DNA from: JAXMHQ01 sp046346665 | GTDB lineage: Bacteria > Verrucomicrobiota > Verrucomicrobiia > Limisphaerales > JAXMHQ01 | NCBI GenBank assembly: GCA_046346665.1 | Contig: JAXMHQ010000026.1 | Location: forward strand, 1 to 64,000 | Length of the DNA stretch: 64,000 bases | Direction: 5' to 3' | The notes under the pieces: generated by a model | Database searches by the model: none | Told to the model about the DNA's origin: nothing | The model's input: only the letters and a program-made list of their open reading frames with translations | Part shown: positions 33,292 to 43,896 of the stretch, in pieces | How the letters are laid out: each line of letters opens with the position of its first letter | Numbering within the stretch: the first letter of the stretch is position 1 | Made by a program: the position numbers and the translations under genes

Positions 33292-33801
33292 ATGCTCTGT
33301 TGCATTTGCAAGGAACGCGAAGCCACTGTGCATTTGACCCAGATTGCCGGGGACAAAATGCAGAAGGTGGACCTGTGCGAGGAATGCGCCAAGACGAAGG
33401 GCGTGAATGATCCCACGGGATTCTCGCTCGCGGACCTGCTGCTCGGCCTTGGCGCGTCCCAGGAAATGGCGCAATCGTCCACCGGCCAGGAATTGAAATG
33501 CCCGCGGTGCGGGTTCACGCAGGCGGATTTCAAGAAGGCCGGACGGCTCGGCTGCCCGGAATGTTACAAGACGTTCAGCGAAGGTTTGGAGTCCCTCCTG
33601 AAATCCATGCACAAGGGCACGCGCCACGTCGGCAAAGTCCCCGAAGCCCTTCGCCAGACCCGCGAACTTTCCGACCGGCTCCTGATGCTTCACAAGAAAC
33701 TCGCCATCGCCATCGAGCAGGAGGACTTCGAACAGGCCGCCCAGTTGCGCGATGAAATCAAAAAGCGCACCGCCGAGCTGAACCGCATTCCGGCCTCCTG
33801 A
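33292..33801 (+). CDS. mcsA: McsA-like zinc/UVR-motif activator of the arginine kinase
   Basis: 169 residues with paired CxxC zinc-binding motifs (MLCCICK, LCEECAK, CPRCGF, CPECYK) in the first ~85 residues. A C-terminal UVR motif follows (LAIAIEQEDFEQAAQLRDEI). In Bacillus McsA binds and activates the protein arginine kinase McsB. The next two genes are mcsB and clpC at 5 and 22 base gaps, so the order is the same as in Firmicutes, but no ctsR repressor gene precedes it. Confidence 0.92.
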   Translation: MLCCICKEREATVHLTQIAGDKMQKVDLCEECAKTKGVNDPTGFSLADLLLGLGASQEMAQSSTGQELKCPRCGFTQADFKKAGRLGCPECYKTFSEGLESLLKSMHKGTRHVGKVPEALRQTRELSDRLLMLHKKLAIAIEQEDFEQAAQLRDEIKKRTAELNRIPAS

Positions 33802-33806
33802 TTGCC

Positions 33807-34919
33807 ATGGATATCCACGAGTTTCTCATTCCGCCGGCCGAATCCGCCCGACGCAAGGGGCCGCATGACCGCATCGTCATGTCCAGCCGCGTGCGACTTG
33901 CCCGCAACATCCACGACGCCGCGTTTCCCGGCTGGGCCAAGAAACCCGAACGCATCCGCGTGCTCGACACGATCCGGCCCGCGGTCGAGACGTTGCCGGA
34001 AATGACCGATGCGTTTTCGCAGTCGATGGACAATCTGACCGCGCTCGACAAGCAGATCCTGGTGGAACGCCACCTGATCAGCCGCGAGCACGCCGCCAAG
34101 AGCGCGGGGAGCGGATTGGTTTTGAATCGGGATGAAACGCTCTGCGTGATGATCAACGAAGAGGATCACATGCGGATGCAGGCATTGCGGCCGGGATTGC
34201 AGCTCCGTCAAGCCTGGCTGGCCATCGACCGCGTGGATTCCCAGCTCGAAAAGCGGTTGAATTACGCTTTCAACTCCGATCTGGGTTACCTGACCGCCTG
34301 CCCGACGAATATTGGCACCGGAATCCGGGTCAGTGCCATGCTGCATCTGCCCGGTTTGGTCCTCGCCGAACAGATCAATCCTATCATTCAATCCGTCAAT
34401 AAATTGGGCCTGGCCGTCCGCGGTTTATACGGTGAAGGAACGGAAGCGCTCGGCAATGTTTTCCAGGTGTCGAACCAAATGACCCTTGGTGAATCCGAAA
34501 GTGCTATTGTCGAACGACTTGAGAAGGTTTTGGCCCAGATCATTGAGCATGAGGAAAATGCCCGGGCCACTTTGCTGGAGAAGAAAGCAAAGATGGTTTA
34601 CAACCACATTGGCCGGGCTTATGGGATTTTGGCGAATGCGCACAGTATTTCGTCGAAAGAGACCATGAATTTGCTGTCCCTGATGCGGTTGGGGGTGGAT
34701 ATGGCGCTTTTTCCGGGTGTGGACCGGTCATTGGTGGACGAGTTGTTCGTTTTGACACAGCCCGCGCATTTGCAGAAGCAGCATTCTGAGAAACTGTCGG
34801 CCGAGGAACGCGATCTGCTTCGTGCAGACATGGTTCGGGAACGGTTGAAACAGGTGAGCCGCCCCGTATCCAAGCCGACCCCTCCTACTGCAACGGGAGT
34901 GGACAAGCAGGAGAAGTGA
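33807..34919 (+). CDS. mcsB: Protein arginine kinase
   Basis: A 370-residue guanidino-kinase-fold enzyme that phosphorylates arginines on proteins, marking them for ClpC-ClpP. Family stretches are IVMSSRVRLARNIHDAAFPG, MINEEDHMRMQALRPG and LTACPTNIGTGIRVSAMLHL with the active-site Cys165, followed by IYGEGTEALGN-like GLYGEGTEALGNVFQVSN. The length is typical. It sits between mcsA and clpC. The C-terminal tail (PTPPTATGVDKQE) is short and polar. Confidence 0.95.
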   Translation: MDIHEFLIPPAESARRKGPHDRIVMSSRVRLARNIHDAAFPGWAKKPERIRVLDTIRPAVETLPEMTDAFSQSMDNLTALDKQILVERHLISREHAAKSAGSGLVLNRDETLCVMINEEDHMRMQALRPGLQLRQAWLAIDRVDSQLEKRLNYAFNSDLGYLTACPTNIGTGIRVSAMLHLPGLVLAEQINPIIQSVNKLGLAVRGLYGEGTEALGNVFQVSNQMTLGESESAIVERLEKVLAQIIEHEENARATLLEKKAKMVYNHIGRAYGILANAHSISSKETMNLLSLMRLGVDMALFPGVDRSLVDELFVLTQPAHLQKQHSEKLSAEERDLLRADMVRERLKQVSRPVSKPTPPTATGVDKQEK

Positions 34920-34941
34920 TTGCATTGTTGATGCAGAACGT

Positions 34942-37443
<2,502 letters not shown>

Positions 37444-37445
37444 GA

Positions 37446-37537
37446 ATGGAGTATTGGAGTGGTGGAGCGCTGGAGTGATGGATTTCAGCGCGAAACCTCT
37501 TTTCCAATACTCCAGCACTCCACGACTCCATCACTCC
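37446..37537. repeat. Hairpin of TGGAGTA words
   Basis: The left arm (37446-37481) is tandem TGGAGT words (ATGGAGTATTGGAGTGGTGG). The right arm (37504-37537) is the complement (CCAATACTCCAGCACTCCAC). It starts 2 bases after the clpC stop and could end clpC transcription. Confidence 0.75.
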
Positions 37538-37632
37538 GCTACGCCGCCTTGGCGTGACGCAATATTGTCGTTTATTTTGAACAAAACACCCGCTTGAACC
37601 ATCATACCGCTACGGGTAGACCTATCGAACCT

Positions 37633-37956
37633 ATGAAAAGAACCGCATCCATATTGGTTATGGCCGGGCTCCTGATGGCGTCCCTGTCGGCGTTTGCCGC
37701 GGACAAGGAAATCACCATCACCGGAGAAGGCAAATGCGCCAAGTGCGCGTTGAAGGAATCGGACAAGTGCCAGAACGTCATCCAGACGACCGAGAACGGC
37801 AAGAAGGTGACCTATTACCTGGTGCAAAACCAGGTGAGCAAGGACTTCCATGAAAACCTGTGCAAGGAATCCGAGAAGGTCACAGCGACTGGCACCGTGA
37901 AGGAAGAACACGGCAAAATGATGCTGACCGCCTCCAAGATCGAAGCGGCCAAGTAA
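37633..37956 (+). CDS. Small secreted cysteine-containing protein
   Basis: 107 residues with a signal peptide (TASILVMAGLLMASLSAFAA). The mature ~85 residues begin EITITGEGKCAKCALKES and have a CxxC plus two more Cys (SDKCQ, ENLCKES), with short beta-strands ending VTATGTVKEEHGKMMLTASK. This resembles an OB-fold or copper/heme-handling periplasmic protein. I do not recognise a named family. It stands alone, is followed by a clear terminator, and begins after a 95-base hairpin. Confidence 0.75.
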   Translation: MKRTASILVMAGLLMASLSAFAADKEITITGEGKCAKCALKESDKCQNVIQTTENGKKVTYYLVQNQVSKDFHENLCKESEKVTATGTVKEEHGKMMLTASKIEAAK

Positions 37957-37978
37957 CCCTCCAATTCGAATCACTCCA

Positions 37979-38009
37979 CCCGCGGTCCTTCAAGGCCGCG
38001 GGTTTTTTT
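37979..38009 (+). terminator. Rho-independent terminator
   Basis: The stem CCCGCGG...CCGCGGG with a TCCTTCAAGG loop region is followed by a run of seven T. It lies about 22 bases after the stop of the small secreted protein. Confidence 0.85.
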
Positions 38010-38028
38010 CTGCAGCCCCAGTTTTCCT

Positions 38029-38052
38029 GTAGCCGCGATCGTCGGATCGCGG
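38029..38052. repeat. GTAGCCGCGATC palindrome
   Basis: GTAGCCGCGATCGTCGGATC followed by GCGG; the CCGCGATC/GATCGCGG arms are palindromic. It is a single-ended copy of the element family seen complete at 15333 and 50850, placed between a terminator and the EamA gene stop. Confidence 0.7.
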
Positions 38053-38065
38053 AGCCGCTTCCACC

Positions 38066-38956
38066 TCAATCCGTCTTCTTCGTTCCGCTGTCCTGTCTTC
38101 CCGACAATCCCAGCACCAATCCCGCCAGGATGATGGCGCTCCCGGCGATCTGGGGCAGCCGGATGGGTTCGCCGAGCCAGAGGCGCGCGGTGGCGACGCC
38201 GAAGATGGCCTGTGAGAAGACCGTCAACGCGGCGAGGTTGACCGGGCAGCGCCGGATGACGCGGAACCAGAACCCGTAACCGATCGTGGTGCACACGAGG
38301 GCGAGCACGCCCGCGAGCAGCCATTGGCGGGTGGACAGGCTCGCGGCCCCCGAGGTCGTGGCCGGCCCGTCGATCATCAGGTTCGCCGCGGTCCCGGCGA
38401 GCAGTGAAACGGCCAGCATTTTCAAGATCCCGACGCGCGCGATCAGCGGTTTGCCCATCACGGAATAGGCCGCTTCGCAGCCGAACGAAACCAGCAGCAG
38501 GAGGCTGGCGGCGGGCCCGATCCATTCGAGCCGCTGGCTGCCGAGTCCGCTGATGACCGCGACGCCGGTCATGCCCAGCGCGAATCCCGCGAGCATCCGG
38601 CGGCCCAGGGTTTCCTTCAGAAACAGCGCTGCCGCCACGGAAGTCACCAGCGGTTCCACGCCCATCAGCAGGGACGAGTGCGTGGCGGTGCCCAGCGCGT
38701 TGCCCCAGACCTGCAGCCTCTGCCCGAGCGTGAACAGCGCCAGGCCCATCAGGATGGTCCGGACCAGGTCCCACCCGCGGGGCGCGGCGCCCGGCAGCAG
38801 CGGCCAGAATGGCAGCAACGACAACCCGGCGAGGCCGAATCGCAGCGTCACAATGCCGCCCACGCCGAGGTTCGGTTCGAGCAGCTTGTAAATCGAATAC
38901 GATGCCGCCCAGAACGCGTGCAGCACCAGCAGCAGCAGCAGGTCGCGCGTTCTCAA
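38066..38956 (-). CDS. EamA/DMT-family transporter
   Basis: A 296-residue protein with about ten membrane helices in two related EamA halves: FWAASYSIYKLLEPNLGVGG with TLRFGLAGLSLLPFW, and EPLVTSVAAALFLKETLGRR. The second half has WLLAGVLALVCTTIGYGFWF and NLAALTVFSQAIFGVATARL. These permeases move small metabolites or drugs across the inner membrane; the substrate is unknown. The best start is TTG 38956, which overlaps the hisA-type gene stop (TTGA). The frame stays open further upstream only as antisense. Confidence 0.8.
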   Translation of the reverse strand: MRTRDLLLLLVLHAFWAASYSIYKLLEPNLGVGGIVTLRFGLAGLSLLPFWPLLPGAAPRGWDLVRTILMGLALFTLGQRLQVWGNALGTATHSSLLMGVEPLVTSVAAALFLKETLGRRMLAGFALGMTGVAVISGLGSQRLEWIGPAASLLLLVSFGCEAAYSVMGKPLIARVGILKMLAVSLLAGTAANLMIDGPATTSGAASLSTRQWLLAGVLALVCTTIGYGFWFRVIRRCPVNLAALTVFSQAIFGVATARLWLGEPIRLPQIAGSAIILAGLVLGLSGRQDSGTKKTD

Positions 38957-39723
38957 TTCGCCTTCCGATCGCGTCGATTGAACTCCACGGCGTCCTCGTA
39001 GCGCACCCCGGTGCCGCCAAAAATGTCCAGGGCCGATCCGATCGTCAGATCCACGCGCCCGCCTCCGATTCGGGTGACTTCCTCCAGGTCGGCCAGCGAT
39101 CGCGCTCCGCCGGCGTACGTGGCGGGAATCGGCGACCAGCGCCCCAGCCGCTCCACCAGTTCCGAATCGATCCCCCGGCACAACCCCTCCACATCCACCG
39201 CGTGAACAAGAAATTCCGCGCAATGTCCGGCGAGAGATTCGAGTGTGGATTGCTGGACGGCCAGCGACGTGAATTTCTGCCAGCGATCCGTCACCACCCA
39301 GTATTCCCCGGCGCGCTTGCGGCAGCTCAGGTCCAGCACCAGCCGATCGCGTCCAGCGCGCCGCACCAGTTCCGCCAGCCGGTCCTCGTCGAGCCGTCCC
39401 TCCCGGAAAACCCACGACGTGACAATCACGTGCGACGCGCCGGCTTCCAGCCACGACGCGGCGTTATCGGCCGTGACGCCCCCGCCCAGTTGCAGTCCGC
39501 CTGGAAACGCCTTCAAGGCCGAGCGAGCCTCCGCTTCATTGCCCGGCCCGAGCTGGATGACGTGTCCGCCGGACAAGTTGTCGCGCCGGTACAAATCCGC
39601 AAACCACGCGGCCGGGCGGTCCGAGACGAAATTCGTGCGCAGCCCGCCGGCGCCGGAGTCCAACGTGCCGCCGACGATTTGTTTTACCCTGCCTTCATGC
39701 AGATCGATGCACGGTCGGAACAT
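38953..39723 (-). CDS. hisA: Phosphoribosylformimino-AICAR ribotide isomerase, eukaryotic (HIS6) type
   Basis: A 256-residue TIM-barrel enzyme of histidine biosynthesis. The sequence is of the eukaryotic HIS6 type rather than the usual bacterial HisA: FRPCIDLHEGRVKQIVGGTL at the start, TNFVSDRPAAWFADLY, HVIQLGPGNEAEARSAL, VIVTSWVFREG, VLDLSCRK, DVEGLCRGID, YAGGARSLADL and LTIGSALDIFGGTG. It is separated from other his genes and overlaps the EamA transporter start by 4 bases. Function is well supported; the lineage type is from pattern memory of yeast HIS6. Confidence 0.9.
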   Translation of the reverse strand: MFRPCIDLHEGRVKQIVGGTLDSGAGGLRTNFVSDRPAAWFADLYRRDNLSGGHVIQLGPGNEAEARSALKAFPGGLQLGGGVTADNAASWLEAGASHVIVTSWVFREGRLDEDRLAELVRRAGRDRLVLDLSCRKRAGEYWVVTDRWQKFTSLAVQQSTLESLAGHCAEFLVHAVDVEGLCRGIDSELVERLGRWSPIPATYAGGARSLADLEEVTRIGGGRVDLTIGSALDIFGGTGVRYEDAVEFNRRDRKAN

Positions 39724-39890
39724 GCCGACAGGCTAGAACCCGCGCCGGGAATAGGCAAGGGAAGGTGAAACCGCGGCTGAACGCAAACGGACGGGAAAGG
39801 CAAAGGTTCTCCAGACTCTTTGCGGGGGCTCCTTCGACCCCAAAAGTCACGTAAAGTGTTTAAAGAAACTGCTCCCACGCAGGTTTTCTG

Positions 39891-39919
39891 TTGACTTTGC
39901 TAATGACCTGGTTCTTAAT
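39891..39919 (+). promoter_or_regulatory. Candidate sigma-70-type promoter for the PEP-CTERM gene
   Basis: TTGACT at 39891-39896 and CTTAAT at 39914-39919 are spaced by 17 bases, about 70 bases upstream of the PEP-CTERM gene. The -35 is good and the -10 weak, so this is only a candidate. Confidence 0.3.
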
Positions 39920-39989
39920 CCAAACATCTCGCGGGCGAACCAAAGCGAGACTGGAATCCGGGCTGGCGGCATCCACCCGGGAAGTTTTT

Positions 39990-40586
39990 ATGAAGTGCCA
40001 TTCCATTCTTCTGGCTGTTGCAGTTTCCCTTACTGCGTCCACCACTTTTGGCGATATCATCGGCGTGACGGCCGCAGCGGATGGCGACGGCGCCATCAGC
40101 TGCCCGGATTATAACTGGGGCGCGACGACCTCCATCGGCCTTTACGGCGACCAGAGCGGAGCCATCGCCCACATTTTGGGTACCATCACCACCGACACGG
40201 AACTGGATCCGACGCTGACGATTGCGAACTCGATCGACAACGACACCGGGTTTGACTGGGCGGGATACCAGGTGAACGTGAAAATGAACAAGACGTTCAC
40301 GCTCGGGAGTGTCCAGGTGACGAATCCCGGGGATTGGACCGTGCTCAGCGTCACCCAACCGGTCCTGGTTGGCAGCGACTGGATCGGGAGCATCGTTTAC
40401 ACGGGCGGAACTCCGGTGACCTGGAATCCGGCCGGCAGCATTGATTTCTCGTTCAGTATGACGTTCCTCGGTTCTGCGCAATGGTGCGAGGAACTGGTGC
40501 CGATCGCGGTGCCCGAACCCGGGACGGCTTCATTGCTGGTGCTTGGCGCGCTGGCGCTCGCCGGCCGCCGCCTGGTGCGCCGCTGA
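39990..40586 (+). CDS. PEP-CTERM sorting-domain protein
   Basis: 198 residues with a signal peptide (MKCHSILLAVAVSLTASTTF) and a C-terminal PEP-CTERM signal: VPEPGTASLLVLGALALAGR followed by RLVRR. Such proteins are secreted, then recognised by an exosortase that removes the tail and links them to the envelope or exopolysaccharide. The middle 150 residues are beta-rich (DWAGYQVNVKMNKTFTLGSV) with no catalytic motif. No exosortase is in the window. A terminator follows 24 bases after the stop. Confidence 0.88.
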   Translation: MKCHSILLAVAVSLTASTTFGDIIGVTAAADGDGAISCPDYNWGATTSIGLYGDQSGAIAHILGTITTDTELDPTLTIANSIDNDTGFDWAGYQVNVKMNKTFTLGSVQVTNPGDWTVLSVTQPVLVGSDWIGSIVYTGGTPVTWNPAGSIDFSFSMTFLGSAQWCEELVPIAVPEPGTASLLVLGALALAGRRLVRR

Positions 40587-40609
40587 TTGTTCGCAAGTTT
40601 TCCCGAAAG

Positions 40610-40636
40610 CCCGCAGCCCCTCGCTGCGGGTTTTTT
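40610..40636 (+). terminator. Rho-independent terminator
   Basis: The stem CCCGCAG/CTGCGGG with a CCCCTCG loop is followed by six T, 24 bases after the PEP-CTERM gene. Confidence 0.85.
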
Positions 40637-40643
40637 GTTCACT

Positions 40644-40712
40644 GGGAGGGCCGGCGTCCCCAGCGGCCCAATTCGGATGCAAAATGGGGACGCCGGGGAC
40701 GGCATCCCTCCC
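40644..40712. repeat. GGGAGGGCCGGCGTCCCC inverted repeat
   Basis: The arms GGGAGGGCCGGCGTCCCC and GGGGACGGCATCCCTCCC bracket a second inner GGGGACGCCGG. A closely related copy lies at 48422-48485, so this is a dispersed element. Confidence 0.8.
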
Positions 40713-40752
40713 TTAGCTCGACAAATTCCGCCCGCGGCCTAGACTACACCGG

Positions 40753-41541
40753 ATGTCGATCGCACCTCAGCCACTGGTCATTGCCGGGCGCCGGTTTGAG
40801 TCCCGCCTGATTCTCGGGACCGGGAAATTTTCGTCGCCGGAAGCCATGCGTGACGCGCTGGCCGCGAGCGGGACGGGCATGGTCACCGTGGCTTTGCGCC
40901 GGGCGGACCTGACCGGCACGAAGGATCCTTTTGCCAACATCCTGGAATTCATCGACGCAGCGAAATACCTGCTCCTGCCGAACACCAGCGGCGCGATGAA
41001 CGCCGAGGAAGCGGTGCGCCTTGCCCGGCTCGCCGCCGCCGCCGGCCTGCCGAAGTGGGTCAAACTGGAAATCCATCCCGATCCGCGCTACCTGCTGCCG
41101 GATCCCATCGAAACTTTCAAGGCGACGGAACTTCTGGTGAAGGAGGGGTTCACGGTGCTGCCCTACATCAACGCCGACCCTGTCCTGGCCAAGCGCCTGC
41201 AGGAAGCGGGCGCGGCCACCGTCATGCCGCTCGGCGCTCCCATCGGTTCCAACCGCGGCATTCAGACCCGCGACCAGATCCGCATTATCATCGAGCAGGC
41301 GACGGTCCCCGTGGTGGTGGATGCCGGGCTCGGCGCGCCCAGCCATGCCGCCGAGGCGATGGAGCTCGGGGCCGACGCGGTCCTGGTCAACACGGCCATC
41401 GCCGTCTCGCCCGATCCGAACCGGATGGCCACGGCTTTCCGCATGGCGGTGGAGGCGGGCCGGGCCGCATTTGAATCCGGCCTGGCCGCGCAACTTTCCA
41501 CGGCCAGCCCCACCAGCCCGCTGACCGCATTTCTGGACTGA
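40753..41541 (+). CDS. thiG: Thiazole synthase
   Basis: A 262-residue TIM-barrel enzyme that builds the thiazole ring of thiamin from deoxyxylulose phosphate, dehydroglycine and ThiS thiocarboxylate. The Schiff-base lysine is Lys104 in WVKLEIHPD. Family stretches are RLILGTGKFSSPEAM, FTVLPYINADPVLAKRL, VMPLGAPIGSNRGI and VVDAGLGAPSHAAEAMELG with ADAVLVNTAIA. It is the first of four close genes (thiG-hldE-panB-moaC). No TPP riboswitch was recognised upstream; thiE is at 50916-51560. Confidence 0.95.
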   Translation: MSIAPQPLVIAGRRFESRLILGTGKFSSPEAMRDALAASGTGMVTVALRRADLTGTKDPFANILEFIDAAKYLLLPNTSGAMNAEEAVRLARLAAAAGLPKWVKLEIHPDPRYLLPDPIETFKATELLVKEGFTVLPYINADPVLAKRLQEAGAATVMPLGAPIGSNRGIQTRDQIRIIIEQATVPVVVDAGLGAPSHAAEAMELGADAVLVNTAIAVSPDPNRMATAFRMAVEAGRAAFESGLAAQLSTASPTSPLTAFLD

Positions 41542-41543
41542 CT

Positions 41544-42557
41544 ATGAAACCCGCAAGCATGTCCCTGGACCGTGTTCGAAAGGTGCTGGAAGCCGCGCGC
41601 GCGGCCCGCGTCCTCGTGGTGGGCGATCTCATGCTCGACCAGTTCATCTGGGGCAGCGTCGCGCGCATCTCGCCCGAGGCGCCCGTGCCGGTGGTGGATT
41701 TTGAACGGGAAAGTTTCATGCCGGGCGGAGCCGCCAACGTCGCCCGCAACCTGACCGCGCTGGGGGTTCAAACCGAATTGTTCGGCGTGGTGGGACAGGA
41801 TTCCGCGGCGGACCAGCTCCGCTCGATTCTCAAGAGCCAGGAAATCGGCTGCAGCGGCGTGGTGTCCCACGGGAGCCGCGCCACCAGCGTCAAAACCCGC
41901 ATCGTCGCCCACAAACAACAGGTGGTCCGCATCGATCGCGAAACCCGGGACACCCTCGCCGGGCCGCTCCGCGAACGGCTGTCCGCGCTGCTCAAATCCG
42001 CCCTCGCCCGCGCCGACGCGGTCGTGGTCGGTGATTACGGCAAAGGCGTCGTCACGCAGTCGCTGCTGGACGAACTCAAGGCCGAGTGCCGCCGCCGCGG
42101 TGTCTGGCTGAGCCTCGATCCCAAGCCGGTCCACCGGCTCGATCTGACCGGGCTCTCGCTGATCACGCCGAACCGCAAGGAGGCCTTCGAGCTCGCCGGG
42201 CTTCCCGACGAGACGCGCACTTCCGATCCGCTGGCCGATGCCGGCCTGCTCCGGACGGCGGACCGGCTGCTGACCGATCTGAAGCCCGCCATGCTGCTGA
42301 TCACGCTGGGTGAATCCGGCATGCTGCTTTGCCGGCGCGGACAGGCGCCCTACCATATTCCGACCGTCGCGCAGGAGGTCTTCGACGTCTCCGGCGCGGG
42401 CGACACGGTAATCGCCAGTTTCACGCTGGCCATCGCTGCGGGTGCTTCGCCGCTCGAAGCCGCCATTCTGTCCAATCACGCCGCGGGCATCGTCGTGGGC
42501 AAACTCGGCACCGCCACCGTCGCGCCCGCGGAACTCATCGCCAGCTTCAACCCGTGA
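41544..42557 (+). CDS. hldE/rfaE1: D-glycero-beta-D-manno-heptose-7-phosphate kinase
   Basis: A 337-residue ribokinase-fold enzyme phosphorylating heptose-7-phosphate at C1 for lipopolysaccharide core synthesis. Family stretches are VLVVGDLMLDQFIWG, ISPEAPVPVVDFERES, FMPGGAANVARNLTALG and VVGDYGKGVVTQSLLDE, with the catalytic FDVSGAGDTVIASF. It lacks the C-terminal nucleotidyltransferase of the fused HldE, so it is the stand-alone HldA/RfaE1 type. It starts 2 bases after thiG and supports a Gram-negative heptose-containing LPS. Confidence 0.9.
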   Translation: MKPASMSLDRVRKVLEAARAARVLVVGDLMLDQFIWGSVARISPEAPVPVVDFERESFMPGGAANVARNLTALGVQTELFGVVGQDSAADQLRSILKSQEIGCSGVVSHGSRATSVKTRIVAHKQQVVRIDRETRDTLAGPLRERLSALLKSALARADAVVVGDYGKGVVTQSLLDELKAECRRRGVWLSLDPKPVHRLDLTGLSLITPNRKEAFELAGLPDETRTSDPLADAGLLRTADRLLTDLKPAMLLITLGESGMLLCRRGQAPYHIPTVAQEVFDVSGAGDTVIASFTLAIAAGASPLEAAILSNHAAGIVVGKLGTATVAPAELIASFNP

Positions 42558-42562
42558 CCGGC

Positions 42563-43330
42563 ATGGCCGAAGGCAAAATCACCGCCCAAACCATCCGGGC
42601 CATGAAATCGCGCCCGGAGAAGATCGCCGCATTGACGGCTTATGATTTTCCGATGGCCCGGCTGCTGGACGAAGCCGGTGTTCCGGTGCTGCTGGTGGGG
42701 GATTCGCTGGGCATGGTGGTCCTGGGATACCCGGACACAACGCGGGTGACGCTCGCCGACATGGAGCATCACACGGCGGCGGCCGCCCGGGCCCAGCCGC
42801 GGGCGCTGCTCGGCGCGGATCTGCCGTATCGCACCTACGAAACGCCCGCGCAGGCGCTGGACAGCGCGCGCCGGCTCACGGCGGCCGGGGCCGAATTCGT
42901 GAAAGCCGAGGGCGGCCGCGAAATCCTGCCGCAGGTCCGATCCATCACCGGGGCCGGCATCCCGTTCATGGGCCACCTCGGCATGCTGCCGCAGCACGTG
43001 CTGGAGGAGGGCGGCTACCGGATCAAGGGCCGGGACGACGCCGGGCGGCGGGCGCTGCTCGATTCCGCCGCCGCGCTGGCGGAAGCGGGCGCCTTTGCCA
43101 TCGTGCTGGAGCTGGTCACGCCGCCGGTCGCGGCCGAGATCACCCGCAGTATTCCGATTCCGACGATCGGCATCGGGTCCGGGCCGGATTGTGACGGGCA
43201 GATATTAGTCACACACGATTTGTTAGGCACATTTCCCTGGTTCACGCCGAAGTTTGTGAAGCCGCGGCTGAACGCGGCGGAGCAGATGCGGTGGGCCGTG
43301 GGCGAATGGCGCGCCGGCCTGGCGGGTTGA
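42563..43330 (+). CDS. panB: 3-methyl-2-oxobutanoate hydroxymethyltransferase
   Basis: A 255-residue TIM-barrel enzyme adding a hydroxymethyl group from methylene-tetrahydrofolate to 2-oxoisovalerate, the first step to pantothenate and coenzyme A. Diagnostic stretches are ALTAYDFPMARLLDEAG, VGDSLGMVVLGYPDT, VKAEGGRE, GIPFMGHLGMLPQHV and IPTIGIGSGPDCDGQILV with the metal Asp. ATG 42563 is used; an in-frame GTG at 42554 overlaps the hldE stop and is an alternative. It lies 5 bases after hldE and 11 before moaC. Confidence 0.95.
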   Translation: MAEGKITAQTIRAMKSRPEKIAALTAYDFPMARLLDEAGVPVLLVGDSLGMVVLGYPDTTRVTLADMEHHTAAAARAQPRALLGADLPYRTYETPAQALDSARRLTAAGAEFVKAEGGREILPQVRSITGAGIPFMGHLGMLPQHVLEEGGYRIKGRDDAGRRALLDSAAALAEAGAFAIVLELVTPPVAAEITRSIPIPTIGIGSGPDCDGQILVTHDLLGTFPWFTPKFVKPRLNAAEQMRWAVGEWRAGLAG

Positions 43331-43341
43331 CGGCAATTCGC

Positions 43342-43824
43342 ATGAAACGACTCACTCATCTGAACGCTTCCGGGGAGGCCAGCATGGTGGACGTGTCCGC
43401 CAAGCCCGCCGTGCTGCGGCGCGCGATCGCCCGCGGCGAAATCCGGCTCCAGCCCGGCACGCTCCGGCGGATCCGGTCCAACGCCATCGCCAAGGGCAAC
43501 GTGCTGGCGTGCGCGCGCGTGGCGGGGATCCAGGCGGCCAAGCGGACCGGCGAACTGATCCCGCTCTGTCATCCGCTGCCGATCACGCATTGCGAAGTGC
43601 AGTTTGAGTTTCCGCGATCGGCCGACCGGATCGTGATCACGGCCTCGGCTGCGATCCGGGCATCGACAGGTGTTGAAATGGAGGCGCTGACCGCGGTCAG
43701 CGTGGCGGCCCTCTGCATTTACGACATGTGCAAGGCGGTGGACCAGAAAATGCGGATCACGGGCATCCGGCTGGTGAGGAAGGTGAAGGAAACGGTCGGG
43801 CCGGAAGGTGGATCGATGGATTGA
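43342..43824 (+). CDS. moaC: Cyclic pyranopterin monophosphate synthase
   Basis: 160 residues. MoaC acts with MoaA in the first step of molybdenum cofactor synthesis. Conserved stretches are MVDVSAKPAVLRRA, KGNVLACARVAGIQAAKRT, ELIPLCHPLPITHCEVQF, GVEMEALTAVSVAALCIYDM and CKAVDQKMRI. The start is ATG 43342; the frame is open upstream over panB. The last codons (GGSMD and stop) are encoded by a hairpin repeat. A Mog-type gene of the same pathway is at 46310. Confidence 0.95.
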   Translation: MKRLTHLNASGEASMVDVSAKPAVLRRAIARGEIRLQPGTLRRIRSNAIAKGNVLACARVAGIQAAKRTGELIPLCHPLPITHCEVQFEFPRSADRIVITASAAIRASTGVEMEALTAVSVAALCIYDMCKAVDQKMRITGIRLVRKVKETVGPEGGSMD

Positions 43825-43890
43825 TGGATTGTTGGATTACGCGCGCAAGCCTTCCCATTTATCCATTTAACCAATAATCCATTGATCCAG
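43811..43890. repeat. Hairpin of GATGGATT words
   Basis: The left arm is tandem GGATCGATGGATTGATGGAT, the right arm the complement ATCCATTTAACCAATAATCC with ATTGATCC. It contains the moaC stop codon and ends near the 3' end of the convergent kinase gene. Related in word content to the 28214 repeat. Confidence 0.8.
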
Positions 43891-43896
43891 CCCTGC

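Noticed and set aside
40587..40752. TPP riboswitch upstream of thiG
   Set aside because: The conserved CUGAGA and related THI-box segments were not found; the gap holds a terminator and an inverted repeat.
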